64,000 bases of DNA from Planctomycetota bacterium (lineage in GTDB: Bacteria; Planctomycetota; PLA2), in the NCBI GenBank assembly GCA_021776785.1, contig JAJFFF010000024.1, forward strand, positions 84,526 to 148,525. Direction: 5' to 3'. The number at the start of each line of letters is the position of its first letter. Position 1 is the first letter of the stretch. The notes beneath the pieces were generated by a model, which was not told the origin of the DNA, did no database searches, and worked only from the letters and a program-made list of their open reading frames with translations. The position numbers and the translations under genes are program-made. Positions 44,736 through 55,062 of the stretch are shown piece after piece.

Positions 44736-44996
44736 ATGAACGATATCGCCGCTTCTCCTTATCTCACCTACTGGAAGGCGTGGGGCGCTCTGCTCGTACT
44801 CACGTTGCTCATGGCGCTTGCGTCGTCGCCGTTCATCATCGTCTTAGGCATTGCAGCCAAGGCGACGATCATCCTCGCGTGGTTCATGCACCTAAAAGAA
44901 GAACGCCTCGACTTCGTTCTCTACGTTGTTGTGTCGTTGGTGTTTTTCTCGTGGCTGCTTTACTACCTGACCATTCCCGACGCCCGGGCGATGTGA
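44736..44996 (+). CDS. Cytochrome c oxidase subunit IV-like small membrane protein
   Basis: An 86-residue protein with three hydrophobic segments (about 15-33, 35-50 and 60-80). The pattern SYLTYWKAWGALLVLTL, AKATIILAWFMHLK fits the caa3/bo3 subunit IV (CtaF/CyoD-like) family. ATG lies one base after the coxC stop. Confidence 0.85.
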   Translation: MNDIAASPYLTYWKAWGALLVLTLLMALASSPFIIVLGIAAKATIILAWFMHLKEERLDFVLYVVVSLVFFSWLLYYLTIPDARAM

Positions 44997-45005
44997 GGTC
45001 TAAGG

Positions 45006-45257
45006 ATGTGGCGGCGTTTTCTTGTCTTGTTTTGGTTGACCGCCGTTGTCGCGGCCCAGGGCGGGTGATGACAACCAGGGCTCGACCAAAGCGGTGAGCT
45101 CTCCCGTCAGGTAGGCGGGATCTATTCAGCAGCGATTCTTCTCCTAAGCGCACCAATTCTATTGGGCGTCGGCCTGGCTCTCTGGCTGCGACGGCGTTGG
45201 CGGATCGATGCCGCGGCTGAACAAAGCCACGGACGCGACGTCGATCCGCATCCGTAG
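45006..45257 (+). pseudogene. Small membrane protein gene with two tandem in-frame TGA codons
   Basis: ATG 45006 follows TAAGG and is 9 bp after the oxidase subunit IV gene. It starts a signal-like stretch, WRRFLVLFWLTAVVAAQGG, then meets TGA TGA at 45066-45071. The same frame goes on without further stop as QPGLDQSGELSRQ, a membrane helix (about ILLLSAPILLGVGLALW) and RRRWRIDAAAEQ, ending in TAG at 45255. A hairpin at 45078-45101 (GGGCTC/GAGCTC plus ACC/GGT around loop AAAGC) lies just downstream of the TGAs. It may be a broken gene, an assembly indel pair, or a recoded one; the frame being kept on both sides is notable. Confidence 0.5.
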
Positions 45258-45368
45258 TCGCGTCGCAGGCCGTGACGACGAGAGTCGCCCCGGGGGATAT
45301 TCCGCGCAACGCGGCGCGAAACACGGTGCTTGCCGCCGAGCACGGCGTTTGCACAACCCCTGTTCGCT

Positions 45369-46088
45369 ATGGCTTTGCCACAAACATCCACGGTGTTTCA
45401 TATCGACGACGTCACCAAGACCTACCAGATGGGGAAGGTTGTGGTTCACGCGTTGCGAGGCGTTTCGCTGACGATTGAGGACGGTGAGTTCGTGGTGATG
45501 CTCGGGCCGTCGGGGAGCGGAAAGTCGACGCTGCTTAACATCCTAGGAGGGCTCGACACGCCGACCGAGGGAAGTGTCTTGTATCGAGCACGCGAACTCT
45601 CGCATGCGAGTCGAAGTGAGCTGACGGAGTTCAGGCGCCAAAGCGTTGGGTTCGTCTTTCAGTTTTATAACCTCATGCCGAGTTTGACGGCGTTGGAGAA
45701 CGTGCAGGTCGTCACCGATATCGCAAAGGACCCGATGTCACCGCGCGAGGCGCTCGACATCGTGGGGTTGGGGGAGCGTGTCCGTCATTTCCCAGCGCAA
45801 CTGTCCGGAGGCGAACAGCAGCGAGTCGCGATCGCACGCGCCATCGCGAAACGCCCCGCCGTGTTGTTGTGTGACGAGCCGACCGGGGCGCTCGACGTAA
45901 GCACCGGCAAGCTCGTTCTCGAAGCGCTACGCTTCGTTAACCGCAAGCTCGGCGCAGCCGTGATCGTCATCACCCACAACGCCGCGATTGCTGCGATGGC
46001 CGATCGTGTTGTGTCGATTGCAGACGGACGCATTGCGAACGTCGAAACGAACCTCGTACCCGCCGACCCCTGTGACATTTCATGGTGA
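45369..46088 (+). CDS. ABC transporter ATPase, MacB/LolD type
   Basis: A 239-residue ATPase. ATG 45369 begins [14 protein letters not shown]. Walker [11 protein letters not shown]-loop [17 protein letters not shown], signature [12 protein letters not shown], Walker B VLLCDEP, and H-loop VITHN are all intact. The stop overlaps the start of the FtsX-type permease. It energises export or lipoprotein release through a mechanotransmission permease. Confidence 0.93.
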   Translation: MALPQTSTVFHIDDVTKTYQMGKVVVHALRGVSLTIEDGEFVVMLGPSGSGKSTLLNILGGLDTPTEGSVLYRARELSHASRSELTEFRRQSVGFVFQFYNLMPSLTALENVQVVTDIAKDPMSPREALDIVGLGERVRHFPAQLSGGEQQRVAIARAIAKRPAVLLCDEPTGALDVSTGKLVLEALRFVNRKLGAAVIVITHNAAIAAMADRVVSIADGRIANVETNLVPADPCDISW

Positions 46089-48448
46089 CCGCGCTCAACC
46101 GCAACGTTGTGCGTGATCTGTGGCGGCTGCGCGGTCAGCTCGTGCCCATCATTCTCGTCATGGCGTGCGGCGTCGGTATCTACATCGCGATGCGCTCCAC
46201 GATGCGGTCGCTGGAGTCGGCTCGGTCGAAGTACTATGCGGAGGAGCGATTCGCGGACATGTTCGTCGGAGTCAAGCGTGCTCCGGCGAGCCTAGCTCGT
46301 CGCATCGAGACGATCGACGGTGTACAGAGTGTCGAGACCAGAGTCGTCGTCGATGTCACCCTCGATGTTCCTGGCATGATCGAAGCGGCGACGGGTCGCA
46401 TCGTTTCGCTTCCCGATCGCGGGCGTCCCGCAGTCAACGATGTCCGGTTGCGAAGCGGACGCCTTCCGCGTCGTGGAAACGAAGTCCTCGTCAACGAGGC
46501 GTTCGCCAAAGCGCATGTTTTGCCGCTCGGCGCGCGGATCGGGGCGTTGATCGACGGGAGGTACGACGACCTAGAAATCGTGGGCACGGCACTCTCGCCC
46601 GAGTTTATCTACGCCGTCGCGCCTGGTCTCATGTTTCCCGACGACAAACGGTTCGGCGTGTTTTGGATGCGGCGGCGAGCGATTGCGCCCGCCTTCGACA
46701 TGACCGGAGCGTTCAACGACGTCGTCTTGCGCGTCGCGCGCGGCGCGAGCCTGCACGACATCGAACTTCAAGTGGAGGACCTCGTTGCACCGTTCGGCGG
46801 AGCCGGCGTGCTGTGGCGGGAGAACCAGGTGTCTGCGTTCTTCGTCGCCAACGAACTCGTTCAGCTACAAAGCTTCGCGACCATGATTCCCGCGCTGTTC
46901 TTGTTCGTCGGCGTGTTTCTACTAAACATCGTCGTCGGGCGGGTGGTTTCGTCGCAGCGCGAGATCATCGCCGGACTCAAAGCGTTCGGATATCGCGACC
47001 GAGAGATTGGATGGTACTTCGCCAAACTCGTCGGTGCGGTGGTTGCCATCGGCTGCATTCTCGGGGTCGGTATCGGAGTGGCCACCGGGCGCGCGATGAC
47101 CGAAATCTACGAGCGGCACTTCCGATTTCCCGAGCTACCGTTCAAGCTTGGATCGGCGGAAACTCTGGAAGCCGCTGCGTTGGTTGGGATCGCCGCCGCG
47201 CTCGGAACGGCGTTCGCGATTCGGCGCGCCGTGACCTTACTTCCGGCCGAGGGTATGCGTCCGGAGGCGCCGCCGGTTTATCGGCCGACCGTTCTGGAGC
47301 GGATGGGTCTGAGCAGATTGTTTCCGGTTGCTGCGCATTCCGTGCTCCGCGAAATCGAACGGAAGCCGCGACGCAGCGCGCTCACCATTGCGGGCGTTGT
47401 GATGGCGACGGGCCTAACGGTCATGAACACGTTTTCGTTCGATTCGATCCGACACTTACTGCATGTGCATTTCGGACTCGCGCAGAGGGAGACCGTACAG
47501 GTTTCGTTGCATGAGCCGCGCGGAACGGCACTCCTTTCCGAGCTCGAGCATCTACCCGGAGTTCAGTATGGCGAACCGTTCCGCGTGGTTCCGGTACGGT
47601 TTCGGGCGGGTTCCCGCGTTAAGTCCGGGTCGATTGTCGGCATGGCGCAGGGTACGACGTTGATGGCGCTTCACGATCGGCAACTCGCACGGATCGCATT
47701 GCCCGTGCGTGGACTTGTTATTGCGGAAAAACTCGCCGAGTTGCTTTCAGTGGGGGTCGGGGACTCGCTTCGAGTTGAGATTTTGGAGGGGCGTCGCGCG
47801 GTCCGCACCGTCGAGATCGCACGCGTCGTCGACACGATGATGGGGACACCCGCTCACATGGAGCTCGCGTCGCTTTGTCGCATGCTTCAAGAGACGCCGA
47901 GCATGAATGGGGCGTGGCTGCACGTCGACGAGGCTAAGCTTCCGCAACTTCACGAAGCAGCGAAGAGAAAGCCGGTCGTCACGGGTGTCATTGAGCGCAG
48001 AGCGACGCTGCGCAGTGCGAGAACGACGATTGACTCCTATCTCGGAAGCTGGCTGGTCGTCGGACTGTTGTTCTCCCTCGTGATGTCGTTTGGGGTCTTA
48101 TACAACGCCGTTCGCATCACCCTCGCAGAACGAAGTCGCGAACTTGCAAGCCTGCGCGTTCTTGGTTTTCGACACCGCGAGGTGGGCATCATCCTAGTGG
48201 GGGAGATGATCGTGTTGATTTGCATCGCGTTGCCGATCGGCCTCGCGTTCGGCTATGCGTTGGCCTACGCGATGGCGACCGGCCCCGGGTTCGACACCGA
48301 GCAGTTTCGACTCCCGCTCGTGGTGTCGCCGTCGACGTACGCGACCGCAACTCTCGCCGTGGTCGCCTCCGCCGTCGTGTCAGGTTGGCGTGCGTGGCGC
48401 ATGTTGGAGCGAGTGGATCTTGTGGAAGTTCTAAAGAGTCACGACTAA
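46082..48448 (+). CDS. FtsX/MacB-like ABC permease
   Basis: A 788-residue permease with two FtsX repeats: helices at about 20-35, 265-290, 320-345 and 360-380, then a periplasmic region, and a second set at 435-455, 655-680, 705-730 and 755-775. The cytoplasmic couplings [14 protein letters not shown] and [18 protein letters not shown] are the FtsX signature. It works with the upstream ATPase and the downstream HlyD-like protein. Confidence 0.9.
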   Translation: MVTALNRNVVRDLWRLRGQLVPIILVMACGVGIYIAMRSTMRSLESARSKYYAEERFADMFVGVKRAPASLARRIETIDGVQSVETRVVVDVTLDVPGMIEAATGRIVSLPDRGRPAVNDVRLRSGRLPRRGNEVLVNEAFAKAHVLPLGARIGALIDGRYDDLEIVGTALSPEFIYAVAPGLMFPDDKRFGVFWMRRRAIAPAFDMTGAFNDVVLRVARGASLHDIELQVEDLVAPFGGAGVLWRENQVSAFFVANELVQLQSFATMIPALFLFVGVFLLNIVVGRVVSSQREIIAGLKAFGYRDREIGWYFAKLVGAVVAIGCILGVGIGVATGRAMTEIYERHFRFPELPFKLGSAETLEAAALVGIAAALGTAFAIRRAVTLLPAEGMRPEAPPVYRPTVLERMGLSRLFPVAAHSVLREIERKPRRSALTIAGVVMATGLTVMNTFSFDSIRHLLHVHFGLAQRETVQVSLHEPRGTALLSELEHLPGVQYGEPFRVVPVRFRAGSRVKSGSIVGMAQGTTLMALHDRQLARIALPVRGLVIAEKLAELLSVGVGDSLRVEILEGRRAVRTVEIARVVDTMMGTPAHMELASLCRMLQETPSMNGAWLHVDEAKLPQLHEAAKRKPVVTGVIERRATLRSARTTIDSYLGSWLVVGLLFSLVMSFGVLYNAVRITLAERSRELASLRVLGFRHREVGIILVGEMIVLICIALPIGLAFGYALAYAMATGPGFDTEQFRLPLVVSPSTYATATLAVVASAVVSGWRAWRMLERVDLVEVLKSHD

Positions 48449-49677
48449 TGAAGTGGATCAAACGACTGGCCTGGTTAGCATTTTTCGCGGCCTTGGGTTT
48501 TGGCGTGCGGCATGCGTACGAGCCGCAACCGCTCCTCGTGGATTCCGCGCATGCAACGCGGGGCGAGTTGCTCGTTACCGTCGATGACGATGGTCGAACG
48601 CGCGTGCGCGAGCGGTATACGGTGAGCGCTCCGCTTCCGGGGCGCCTGCTCCGCACGGCCCTGATTCCGGGCGACGCCGTCCACGCCAACAAGACGCTGG
48701 TGGCTGAGTTCGAGCCGCTCGCGTCCACCCTTCTCGATGCCCGCAGCCGCGCCGAGGCGCAGGCTCGGGTCGGTCGTGCCGAAGCCGCGTTGAAGCGTGC
48801 GCAGGCGCGCGAAGCGAAGGCGAAAGAGGATTGGACCTTTGCCGAGGCGGAGATGAGGCGCGTGGGCGCGCTTCGTGGCAAGTCGGTCATCACGCAGACG
48901 GAGTATGACCGCACGGTTCGCGATGAGCGTGGTGCACTCCTGCAGCACCGGGCCGCACAGTTCGATGTTCAAGTCGCGCGATTCGAGCTGGAGACGGTCC
49001 GCGCGAGCCTCCTTGAGTTTTCGACATCGACCACGGACGTGGCGGAAGGAGCTAGCGCGCCGAGCCGGCGATGGCGTTTGCGTTCGCCGATTGACGGCCT
49101 GGTCCTGCGTGTGTTTGAGCGGAGCGCACGCACGTTGGCCGGAGGCGTACCGATTTTGGAGATCGGAAACACGCAAGCCCTCGAAGTCGTCGCGGACTAT
49201 CTATCGCAGGATGCCGTCCGCGTCCGGCCGGGTATGACCGTTCGCATCGCCGGGTGGGGAGGAGAAGAGAGTGCGTTGCTGGACGGCACGGTCCGCGTCG
49301 TCGAGCCCGCCGGGTACACGAAAATCTCCGCGCTCGGGGTGGAGGAGCAGCGGGTCAACATCGTCATCGATCCTGCGGGGGATTCCGGCGGGTGGAACGC
49401 GCTTGGAGACAATTACCGGGTGGAAGTTCAGATCGTGTTGCGCGAGCAAGCCGATATCTTGCTCGTTCCTGCGGGCGCCCTGTTTCGTGAAGGCGAGTCA
49501 TGGTGTGTCCTCGTGATCGAGGACGGCTTCGCGCGTTTGCGAAAGGTCAAGGTGGGCGACCGCGGCGGGCTCTCCAGCCAGATTACGGCGGGTATCGTTG
49601 AAGGCGACGAGGTGATTCTCTATCCGAGTTCGCTCGTGGCGGACGGCGATCGCGTGCAATCGCGGCATGCGCCCTAA
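48448..49677 (+). CDS. HlyD/MacA-like periplasmic adaptor
   Basis: A 409-residue protein; ATG 48448 overlaps the permease stop (TAATG). One N-terminal membrane helix (about 7-20), then lipoyl-type beta sheets (RERYTVSAPLPGRLLR), a coiled coil about 95-175, and a beta-barrel. This is the adaptor of a tripartite efflux system; no outer-membrane channel gene is adjacent. Confidence 0.9.
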   Translation: MKWIKRLAWLAFFAALGFGVRHAYEPQPLLVDSAHATRGELLVTVDDDGRTRVRERYTVSAPLPGRLLRTALIPGDAVHANKTLVAEFEPLASTLLDARSRAEAQARVGRAEAALKRAQAREAKAKEDWTFAEAEMRRVGALRGKSVITQTEYDRTVRDERGALLQHRAAQFDVQVARFELETVRASLLEFSTSTTDVAEGASAPSRRWRLRSPIDGLVLRVFERSARTLAGGVPILEIGNTQALEVVADYLSQDAVRVRPGMTVRIAGWGGEESALLDGTVRVVEPAGYTKISALGVEEQRVNIVIDPAGDSGGWNALGDNYRVEVQIVLREQADILLVPAGALFREGESWCVLVIEDGFARLRKVKVGDRGGLSSQITAGIVEGDEVILYPSSLVADGDRVQSRHAP

Positions 49678-49692
49678 CGAAAGTGAGTCGAC

Positions 49693-50313
49693 GTGAGCAT
49701 GCGCCGATGGCGACAGTCGCATCCGCTCAATGTTCCCAATGCGATCAGCGGTTTCCGTCTGTTAGCGGCGCCCGTTTTGGCGTACTTGGGATACCGTCAC
49801 AGCGAAAGCGCGTTCGTGGGCCTGTTCTGCGTGATGTTTTTCAGCGACTGGCTCGACGGGCGACTCGCGCACCTGCTGCACGAACGCACCGCGCTCGGCG
49901 CGCGCATCGACAGTATCGCGGACGCGGCGACGGGGTTGGCGTTGATCTTTGGACTGGTGTGGATGCGTGGGCCCATCATCTATGACGAAGTCTTGTGGCT
50001 CGTCGGCGTGCCGATCACTTATGCGGTCTCTTTCTTCTTCGCCCTGGCAAAGCTTGGTCGCTCGCCGAGTTATCACACATATCTTGCGAAGTCCTGCTGG
50101 GTTCTGATCGGTTGCGCCGCTTTGGTCGTCGTGTCCACGGGGCGCGCGTGGCCGGTCCGTGTCGTATCCCTTGCGATCTGCGTATCCAATGTCGAAGACA
50201 TCGGAATCACGGCGCTTCTGCCGCGTGCGCGCACGGATGTGACTTCGTTTTGCCACGTCGCGAATCGCTTGCGGCGTAAACAGCGCGCGGCTGAACGATT
50301 GCGACGACCTTAG
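49693..50313 (+). CDS. CDP-alcohol phosphatidyltransferase family protein
   Basis: A 206-residue membrane protein beginning at GTG 49693. The CDP-OH motif D-x2-D-G-x2-A-R-x8-G-x3-D-x3-D is present as DWLDGRLAH, then ALGARIDSIAD, with the Arg replaced by His. About six helices. It transfers a phosphatidyl group from CDP-diacylglycerol to an alcohol; the alcohol is unknown. Its stop overlaps the convergent P-type ATPase stop by 4 bp. Confidence 0.85.
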   Translation: MSMRRWRQSHPLNVPNAISGFRLLAAPVLAYLGYRHSESAFVGLFCVMFFSDWLDGRLAHLLHERTALGARIDSIADAATGLALIFGLVWMRGPIIYDEVLWLVGVPITYAVSFFFALAKLGRSPSYHTYLAKSCWVLIGCAALVVVSTGRAWPVRVVSLAICVSNVEDIGITALLPRARTDVTSFCHVANRLRRKQRAAERLRRP

Positions 50314-53027
50314 GTGGGCGATGCCTCGGTCGCGCGAAGACGTCGCTTGTCCCGGATCCACTTAATCGTCTCGGTGACGGCGAAGATCGGCACGGCCACG
50401 GCGGCGATGCGCAACCAGTCGGCCCCGCGGAGTGCCACGGTGTGGAGCGATTCTTGGAGAAACGGAACATAGACCGCACAGCACTGCAGGCCAATCGTTC
50501 CCAACAGCGCCACGAGAAGCCACGGGTTGGAGAACACGCCGACGTTGCGCAGCGGCGCGTCCAGCGAGCGGAAGTTAAGCACGTTCATCTTCTCGATGAT
50601 GATGATTCCCGTGAATGCGACCGTCTGGGCGGTCGCAAAATCGGCACCGGCAGCCAGGTAGTGGTGGAACAGCCAGAGCGTGCCGAGGCCGACATAGAGC
50701 CCGAGGCTAAGCGTCATCGCGATCCCGCCGCGACCCATGATTGGGTCTCCTAGTCCGCGCGGCGCACGTCGCATGGCATTTCGCTCCGACGGCTCCACGC
50801 CCAGCGCCACCGCGGTCAGTCCGTCGGTCACGAGGTTCATCCAAAGAATCTGCACCGGAAGCAGGATGAGCGGGCCGCCCAGCATGATGTTGGCGGCGAT
50901 CGCGATGACCTCGCCCACGTTGGACGAGAGCAAGTAGCGAACGAATTTCTGGATGTTGCGGTACTGCCGACGCCCCTCCTCGACCGCGTGCACGATGGAC
51001 GTGAAGTTGTCGTCCAGTAACACCATGTCGGCCGCGCTCTTAGCGACTTCTGTCCCCCGGATGCCCATCGCGACGCCGACATCGGCTTTCTTCAACGCCG
51101 GCGCATCGTTCACGCCATCGCCGGTCATGGCGACGACTTCGCCTTGATGCTGGAGAGCCTCGACGATGCGTAGTTTGTGGGCTGGCGTCGTGCGCGCGAA
51201 CAGGGTGTTGCCGCTCACGACGCGCGCGAGTTGCTCGTCGTCCAGCAGTTCTAGCTCGGGACCTGTTACGACTTGGGAGACGGGAAGACCGACGCGCTTG
51301 GCTATGGCGGCTGCCGTGCCGGGCGCGTCGCCCGTGATCATCAGGATTCGAGCTCCGGCCGCCTGTGCGGTTCGAATGGCCTCGGGCACCGAATCGTGGG
51401 GCGGGTCCAGCATCCCTACGATCCCGAGCAGCGAACACTCCTGTTCGACGCTGCCCTCGTCGAGGCGCGCGGCGGACGGCAGCTCACGCCGAGCGAGTGC
51501 AAGCGTGCGCAGACCGGAGTTAGCCATCGCCGCATACGCCTGCGTCGCTACCGATTGATCCGCCGCCGCCATCGGGCGCTCGTGATTGCCGTCCCAAACG
51601 AACGCACAGCGCGGAAGCAAAACGTCGGGCGCTCCCTTTACGTACGCCATCTGTTTCCCCGCGTCGTTTTCGACGATCGTCATGCGTTTGCGATCCGATG
51701 TGAACAGAAACTCTGCCGCCGGCTTCGCTCCGCGCTCGGACTTGCGATGAGGGAGGCGCGCTTTGTGCGCGGCGACGATGAGGGCTGCCTCGGTGGGCTC
51801 TCCGATCTTGCGCCATGTCTCGCCGACTCTCTCGACGCCGGCGTGGTTGCAGCGTCTTCCAGCATCAAGCAGCGCCAGCAGGTCGGGACGATTTTTGGGA
51901 TCGATCGGTTGTCCGTCGACTTCGAAGTGCCCGGCCGGATCGTATCCACTACCGGTCATCGCGACGTTGCCCGCGGGCAACCAAATCTCGCGCACCGTCA
52001 TCTCGTTTTTTGTGATCGTTCCGGTCTTGTCCGTGCAGATCACAGTTGCGGAGCCCAGTGTTTCGGCGGCTTGCAGCCGACGGAGCAGGGCGTTGCGCCG
52101 AACCATCGAGCGCACGCCGAGCGCCAGCGTAATCGTCACGACGGCGGGCAGGCCCTCGGGCACCACAGCGACCGCTAGCGACACGCCCGTCATAAACATT
52201 TCGAGGAGCGGTCGTCCCGCGGCCCAGCCGGCGAGTGCGACGGCCGCGGAAATGATCACGGCGACAACTCCCAGTTGTTTGCCGACCTTCGCGAGCTGGC
52301 GTTGGAGCGGCGTTTGCTCCATGCCGACACGTTGCGTCAGGCGACTGATGCGTCCGATCTCGGTCTCGCGTCCGGTTGCGACCGTGACGGCTCGCGCACG
52401 ACCACTCGTGACCGTGGTGCCCGCCCAAGTCATGCACGTCTGCTCCGCGATGCCACCCCCGGCAGAATCAGGGCTCTTGGCAACGGCGTTCGACTCGCCT
52501 GTGAGGGCCGAGTCATCGGTGCGGAGTTGAAGAGACTCGACAAGCCGAAGATCGGCGGGCACGAGTGCGCCCGCTTTGAGCAGCACAACGTCGCCCGGAA
52601 CGAGTTCACTCGCGGCGATGGTCGCTTCTTGGCCAGCGCGCACCACTTGCGCGGTCGGCGCGAGCATACCGCGCAGCGCGTCAAGAACACGCTCGGCCTT
52701 CCACTCCTGAACGAACCCAAGAACGCCATTCAGAATGACGATGATCGTAATCGTGACACCGTCAGCGAACTCACCAACCAAGAACGCGATACCCGCTGCA
52801 ACGAGTAGCAACACAACGAGGACTTCGCGGAACTGACGGATCAAGACGGTTGGCCACGTCGGGGCCGGCGCTGTCGGTAGTCTGTTCGGGCCGTCGTGTT
52901 CAAGTCGCGCGTGTGCTTCCTCATTCGTAAGGCCGTCATGAAAGTCGGTTTTCAACCGCGTCGCAACTTCGTCGAGTGAGATGGTGTGCCAAGTGGGCGT
53001 GTCGTTCACTGGCACTGCGCTAGCCAT
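50310..53027 (-). CDS. P-type ATPase, Ca2+/cation pump of the SERCA/PMCA type
   Basis: A 905-residue pump. Motifs: TGES (actuator), CTDKTGT (phosphorylation Asp), GDGVNDAPALKKADVGVAMG (hinge). Helix 4 has VVPEGLP, as in Ca2+ pumps, and helix 6 has NLVTDGLTA. Ten helices and a cation-ATPase N domain (residues 10-80) are present. Most likely exports Ca2+, though Mn2+ is possible. It is divergent from hsp20. Confidence 0.93.
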   Translation of the reverse strand: MASAVPVNDTPTWHTISLDEVATRLKTDFHDGLTNEEAHARLEHDGPNRLPTAPAPTWPTVLIRQFREVLVVLLLVAAGIAFLVGEFADGVTITIIVILNGVLGFVQEWKAERVLDALRGMLAPTAQVVRAGQEATIAASELVPGDVVLLKAGALVPADLRLVESLQLRTDDSALTGESNAVAKSPDSAGGGIAEQTCMTWAGTTVTSGRARAVTVATGRETEIGRISRLTQRVGMEQTPLQRQLAKVGKQLGVVAVIISAAVALAGWAAGRPLLEMFMTGVSLAVAVVPEGLPAVVTITLALGVRSMVRRNALLRRLQAAETLGSATVICTDKTGTITKNEMTVREIWLPAGNVAMTGSGYDPAGHFEVDGQPIDPKNRPDLLALLDAGRRCNHAGVERVGETWRKIGEPTEAALIVAAHKARLPHRKSERGAKPAAEFLFTSDRKRMTIVENDAGKQMAYVKGAPDVLLPRCAFVWDGNHERPMAAADQSVATQAYAAMANSGLRTLALARRELPSAARLDEGSVEQECSLLGIVGMLDPPHDSVPEAIRTAQAAGARILMITGDAPGTAAAIAKRVGLPVSQVVTGPELELLDDEQLARVVSGNTLFARTTPAHKLRIVEALQHQGEVVAMTGDGVNDAPALKKADVGVAMGIRGTEVAKSAADMVLLDDNFTSIVHAVEEGRRQYRNIQKFVRYLLSSNVGEVIAIAANIMLGGPLILLPVQILWMNLVTDGLTAVALGVEPSERNAMRRAPRGLGDPIMGRGGIAMTLSLGLYVGLGTLWLFHHYLAAGADFATAQTVAFTGIIIIEKMNVLNFRSLDAPLRNVGVFSNPWLLVALLGTIGLQCCAVYVPFLQESLHTVALRGADWLRIAAVAVPIFAVTETIKWIRDKRRLRATEASPT

Positions 53028-53151
53028 GCCATCATCCTAGGCCGCCACGGAACACTCGACAAATCGTAGTGCGTTAAAAGCGCGACGCGTGTTTGCGCGC
53101 AATCTCGCGCAGTCCATTAGTCCCATTTGTGTGGTGCGCGCGTTCATTCGA

Positions 53152-53168
53152 TTGGCCCCTTGCTTGCG
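53152..53168 (+). promoter_or_regulatory. Candidate sigma-54 (-24/-12) promoter upstream of hsp20
   Basis: TTGGCCCCTTGCTTGCG has GG at 53154-53155 and GC at 53166-53167, exactly ten bases between, as needed for sigma-54. It keeps TTGGC at -24 and TTGC at -12. The likely start near 53179 gives a 29-base leader with GAAGGAG before the ATG at 53208. Two NtrC-type activators are encoded in the window. No CIRCE inverted repeat was seen. Confidence 0.5.
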
Positions 53169-53207
53169 CCGTTGTCCCTCGGTCAAAGCCGAAGAAGGAG
53201 AATACAA

Positions 53208-53630
53208 ATGAGGCTCACTACCGACGTTCGATCCCTCCAGGATCGAATCCATGACTTCTTTGAATCGATGCCGCTCAGCGGGATCTCGCAAGCGGAAGAG
53301 CTAGCGTGGCCGTCGCTCGATGTTGCGGAGACGCCGGAGACCCTGCAGATTACGGCCGAACTACCTGGCGTGAAGGCCGAGGACGTCGAGATCAACATCT
53401 CTGGAGACCGGCTCATCATTCGAGGAGAGTCGAAATCGGAACCGAAGGATGACAAAAAGACGTGGCACCGCCGCGAGCGACGGTGGGGCCAGTTCTATCG
53501 CTCTGTCGTGCTCCCTCAGGCCGTCGAGAAAGAGGCGGTCGACGCCGTGCATTGCGACGGTGTCCTGACAGTTGTCCTCCCAAAGATGAAGACGGCGGAG
53601 TCTCATCGCATCAAAGTTCGAGAGTCATAG
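53208..53630 (+). CDS. Small heat shock protein (Hsp20 family)
   Basis: A 140-residue alpha-crystallin protein with AAGAAGGAG before ATG 53208. The ACD spans about 40-135: TAELPGVKAEDVEINIS, RLIIRGES and GVLTVVLPKM. The C-terminal IKV is the dimer-anchoring I-x-I/V motif. It holds unfolding proteins. First gene of a run with a CBS protein, a nucleotidyltransferase and a HAD-ATPase. Confidence 0.92.
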   Translation: MRLTTDVRSLQDRIHDFFESMPLSGISQAEELAWPSLDVAETPETLQITAELPGVKAEDVEINISGDRLIIRGESKSEPKDDKKTWHRRERRWGQFYRSVVLPQAVEKEAVDAVHCDGVLTVVLPKMKTAESHRIKVRES

Positions 53631-53682
53631 GGAGGCGCCGGGGCTGGTCCGTCCGCCCCGGCATCTTCGAGAAGGGGAGAAC

Positions 53683-54147
53683 GTGCGAATCAAGAAAGTT
53701 ATGACGCCCAACGTCCGGACGTGCGAGCCGAGTGATCCTATGTCTAAGGCCGCCCGCATCATGTGGGAGGAAGACTGCGGTGTTGTTCCGGTGGTCGAAG
53801 AGAAAACTCGACAGCTCGTGGGAATGGTCACGGATCGAGATCTTTGCATGGCTGTGCATACGCGCTGCCGGCCGCTCGAAAAAATGCGTGTGGACGAGGC
53901 AATGGGCCAGGAGCTACACACGTGTCGCGAGTCACAAGACCTCCGATCTGCACACGCCGCGATGCGACGCTATCAGGTGAGGCGATTGCCCGTCGTTGAC
54001 GGCGATCATCATCTCGTCGGCGTCGTTTCTTTAAACGACTTGGCCTTGCATGTACCTGACGGGCCGCGAGGCGCGTCAGCGCGCGAGAATGTGGCGCAAA
54101 CGCTTGCCGCCATCTCGGCGCACCGCGCAACGGACGAACTCCAATGA
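53683..54147 (+). CDS. Two-CBS-domain protein
   Basis: A 154-residue protein starting at GTG 53683 after GGGGAGA. CBS 1 has KKVMTPNVRTCEPSD and LVGMVTDRDLCMA; CBS 2 has VDEAMGQELHTC and LVGVVSLNDLALH. It is the second CBS protein in the window. Its stop overlaps the nucleotidyltransferase start (ATGA), so it may regulate or sense for that enzyme. Confidence 0.9.
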   Translation: MRIKKVMTPNVRTCEPSDPMSKAARIMWEEDCGVVPVVEEKTRQLVGMVTDRDLCMAVHTRCRPLEKMRVDEAMGQELHTCRESQDLRSAHAAMRRYQVRRLPVVDGDHHLVGVVSLNDLALHVPDGPRGASARENVAQTLAAISAHRATDELQ

Positions 54148-55037
54148 CGGCCCGGGCGCTTCACGCGGTCGTTCTTGCCGGTGGCCGCGGGCGTCGGCTC
54201 GAGGAGTACGCGAGGAGATTCGCGGCCTGCCCCGCGCCGAAACAGTTCCACACGTTCGGCATGGCGAAGACGCTGCTTCAGCAGACGATGGATCGAATCG
54301 AACCGCTTGTCGATTCCGAAAACACCGTGGTCGTTGTGGACCGTACTCAGAAAGATCGTGCGACGGAGCAACTTCAGGCGTACCGCGGAGTCCAGGTCGT
54401 GAGCCAGCCATGTGATCGTGGGACCGGACCGGGTGTACTGATTGGATTGGCCGAGGTCCTTGCACGAGACTCGGATGCGGACGTTTTGATCGTGCCATCC
54501 GACCATGGAGTTCGCAACGAGGCGCTGTTTCGTTCGGACGTAGAAACGGCGCGGCGCGACGTCGGCGTGTGCGCCGATATCGTAGCGCTCGGCGTCGTGC
54601 CTTCCGATGCGCGCACAGATTTCGGGTGGATTCTCCCGGGCGCCGCGCTGTCGGGAACATTGCGTCGCGTGGCGCGGTTCGTCGAGAAGCCGAAACGCGT
54701 TGATGCTCAACAGCTATGGGCGAGCGGCGCGCTCTGGAACACGATGCTTACGGTCGCGCGGGGAAGGGCCCTTTGGGATCAGTATGCCGAACACTTGCCG
54801 GGCACGGCTTTCATCTTCGAAGTAGCGCACCGGTTTGGTCAAGCGGATCGCGAACGCTACCTGGAGCGCCGCTATCCTCACATTCCAAAGTCGGACTTTT
54901 GTCGCGACGTGTTGGAGGCGACCCAAGAGTTGGCTACGGGCCGCTTGAGTTCCGGTGTCGGCTGGACGGACCTTGGAACACCGAATCGCATGGCGGCGTG
55001 GCTCAGCGAGAACGCCGAAAATGTCTTCCTCGCCTAG
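54144..55037 (+). CDS. Sugar-phosphate nucleotidyltransferase (mannose-1-phosphate guanylyltransferase-like)
   Basis: A 297-residue enzyme of the GT-A-like NTP transferase type. LAGGRGRRLEEY at 11-22 is the nucleotide loop, PKQFHTF follows, DVLIVPSDH holds the metal Asp, and FVEKP and LWNTMLTV are the sugar-binding loops of M1P guanylyltransferases. It likely makes GDP- or another NDP-sugar. Translationally coupled to the CBS gene. Confidence 0.85.
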   Translation: MTARALHAVVLAGGRGRRLEEYARRFAACPAPKQFHTFGMAKTLLQQTMDRIEPLVDSENTVVVVDRTQKDRATEQLQAYRGVQVVSQPCDRGTGPGVLIGLAEVLARDSDADVLIVPSDHGVRNEALFRSDVETARRDVGVCADIVALGVVPSDARTDFGWILPGAALSGTLRRVARFVEKPKRVDAQQLWASGALWNTMLTVARGRALWDQYAEHLPGTAFIFEVAHRFGQADRERYLERRYPHIPKSDFCRDVLEATQELATGRLSSGVGWTDLGTPNRMAAWLSENAENVFLA

Positions 55038-55062
55038 GTCGCCCGCGGCACAAGGAGCACCA

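Noticed and set aside
53028..53207. CIRCE element for HrcA control of hsp20
   Set aside because: No TTAGCACTC inverted repeat is present.
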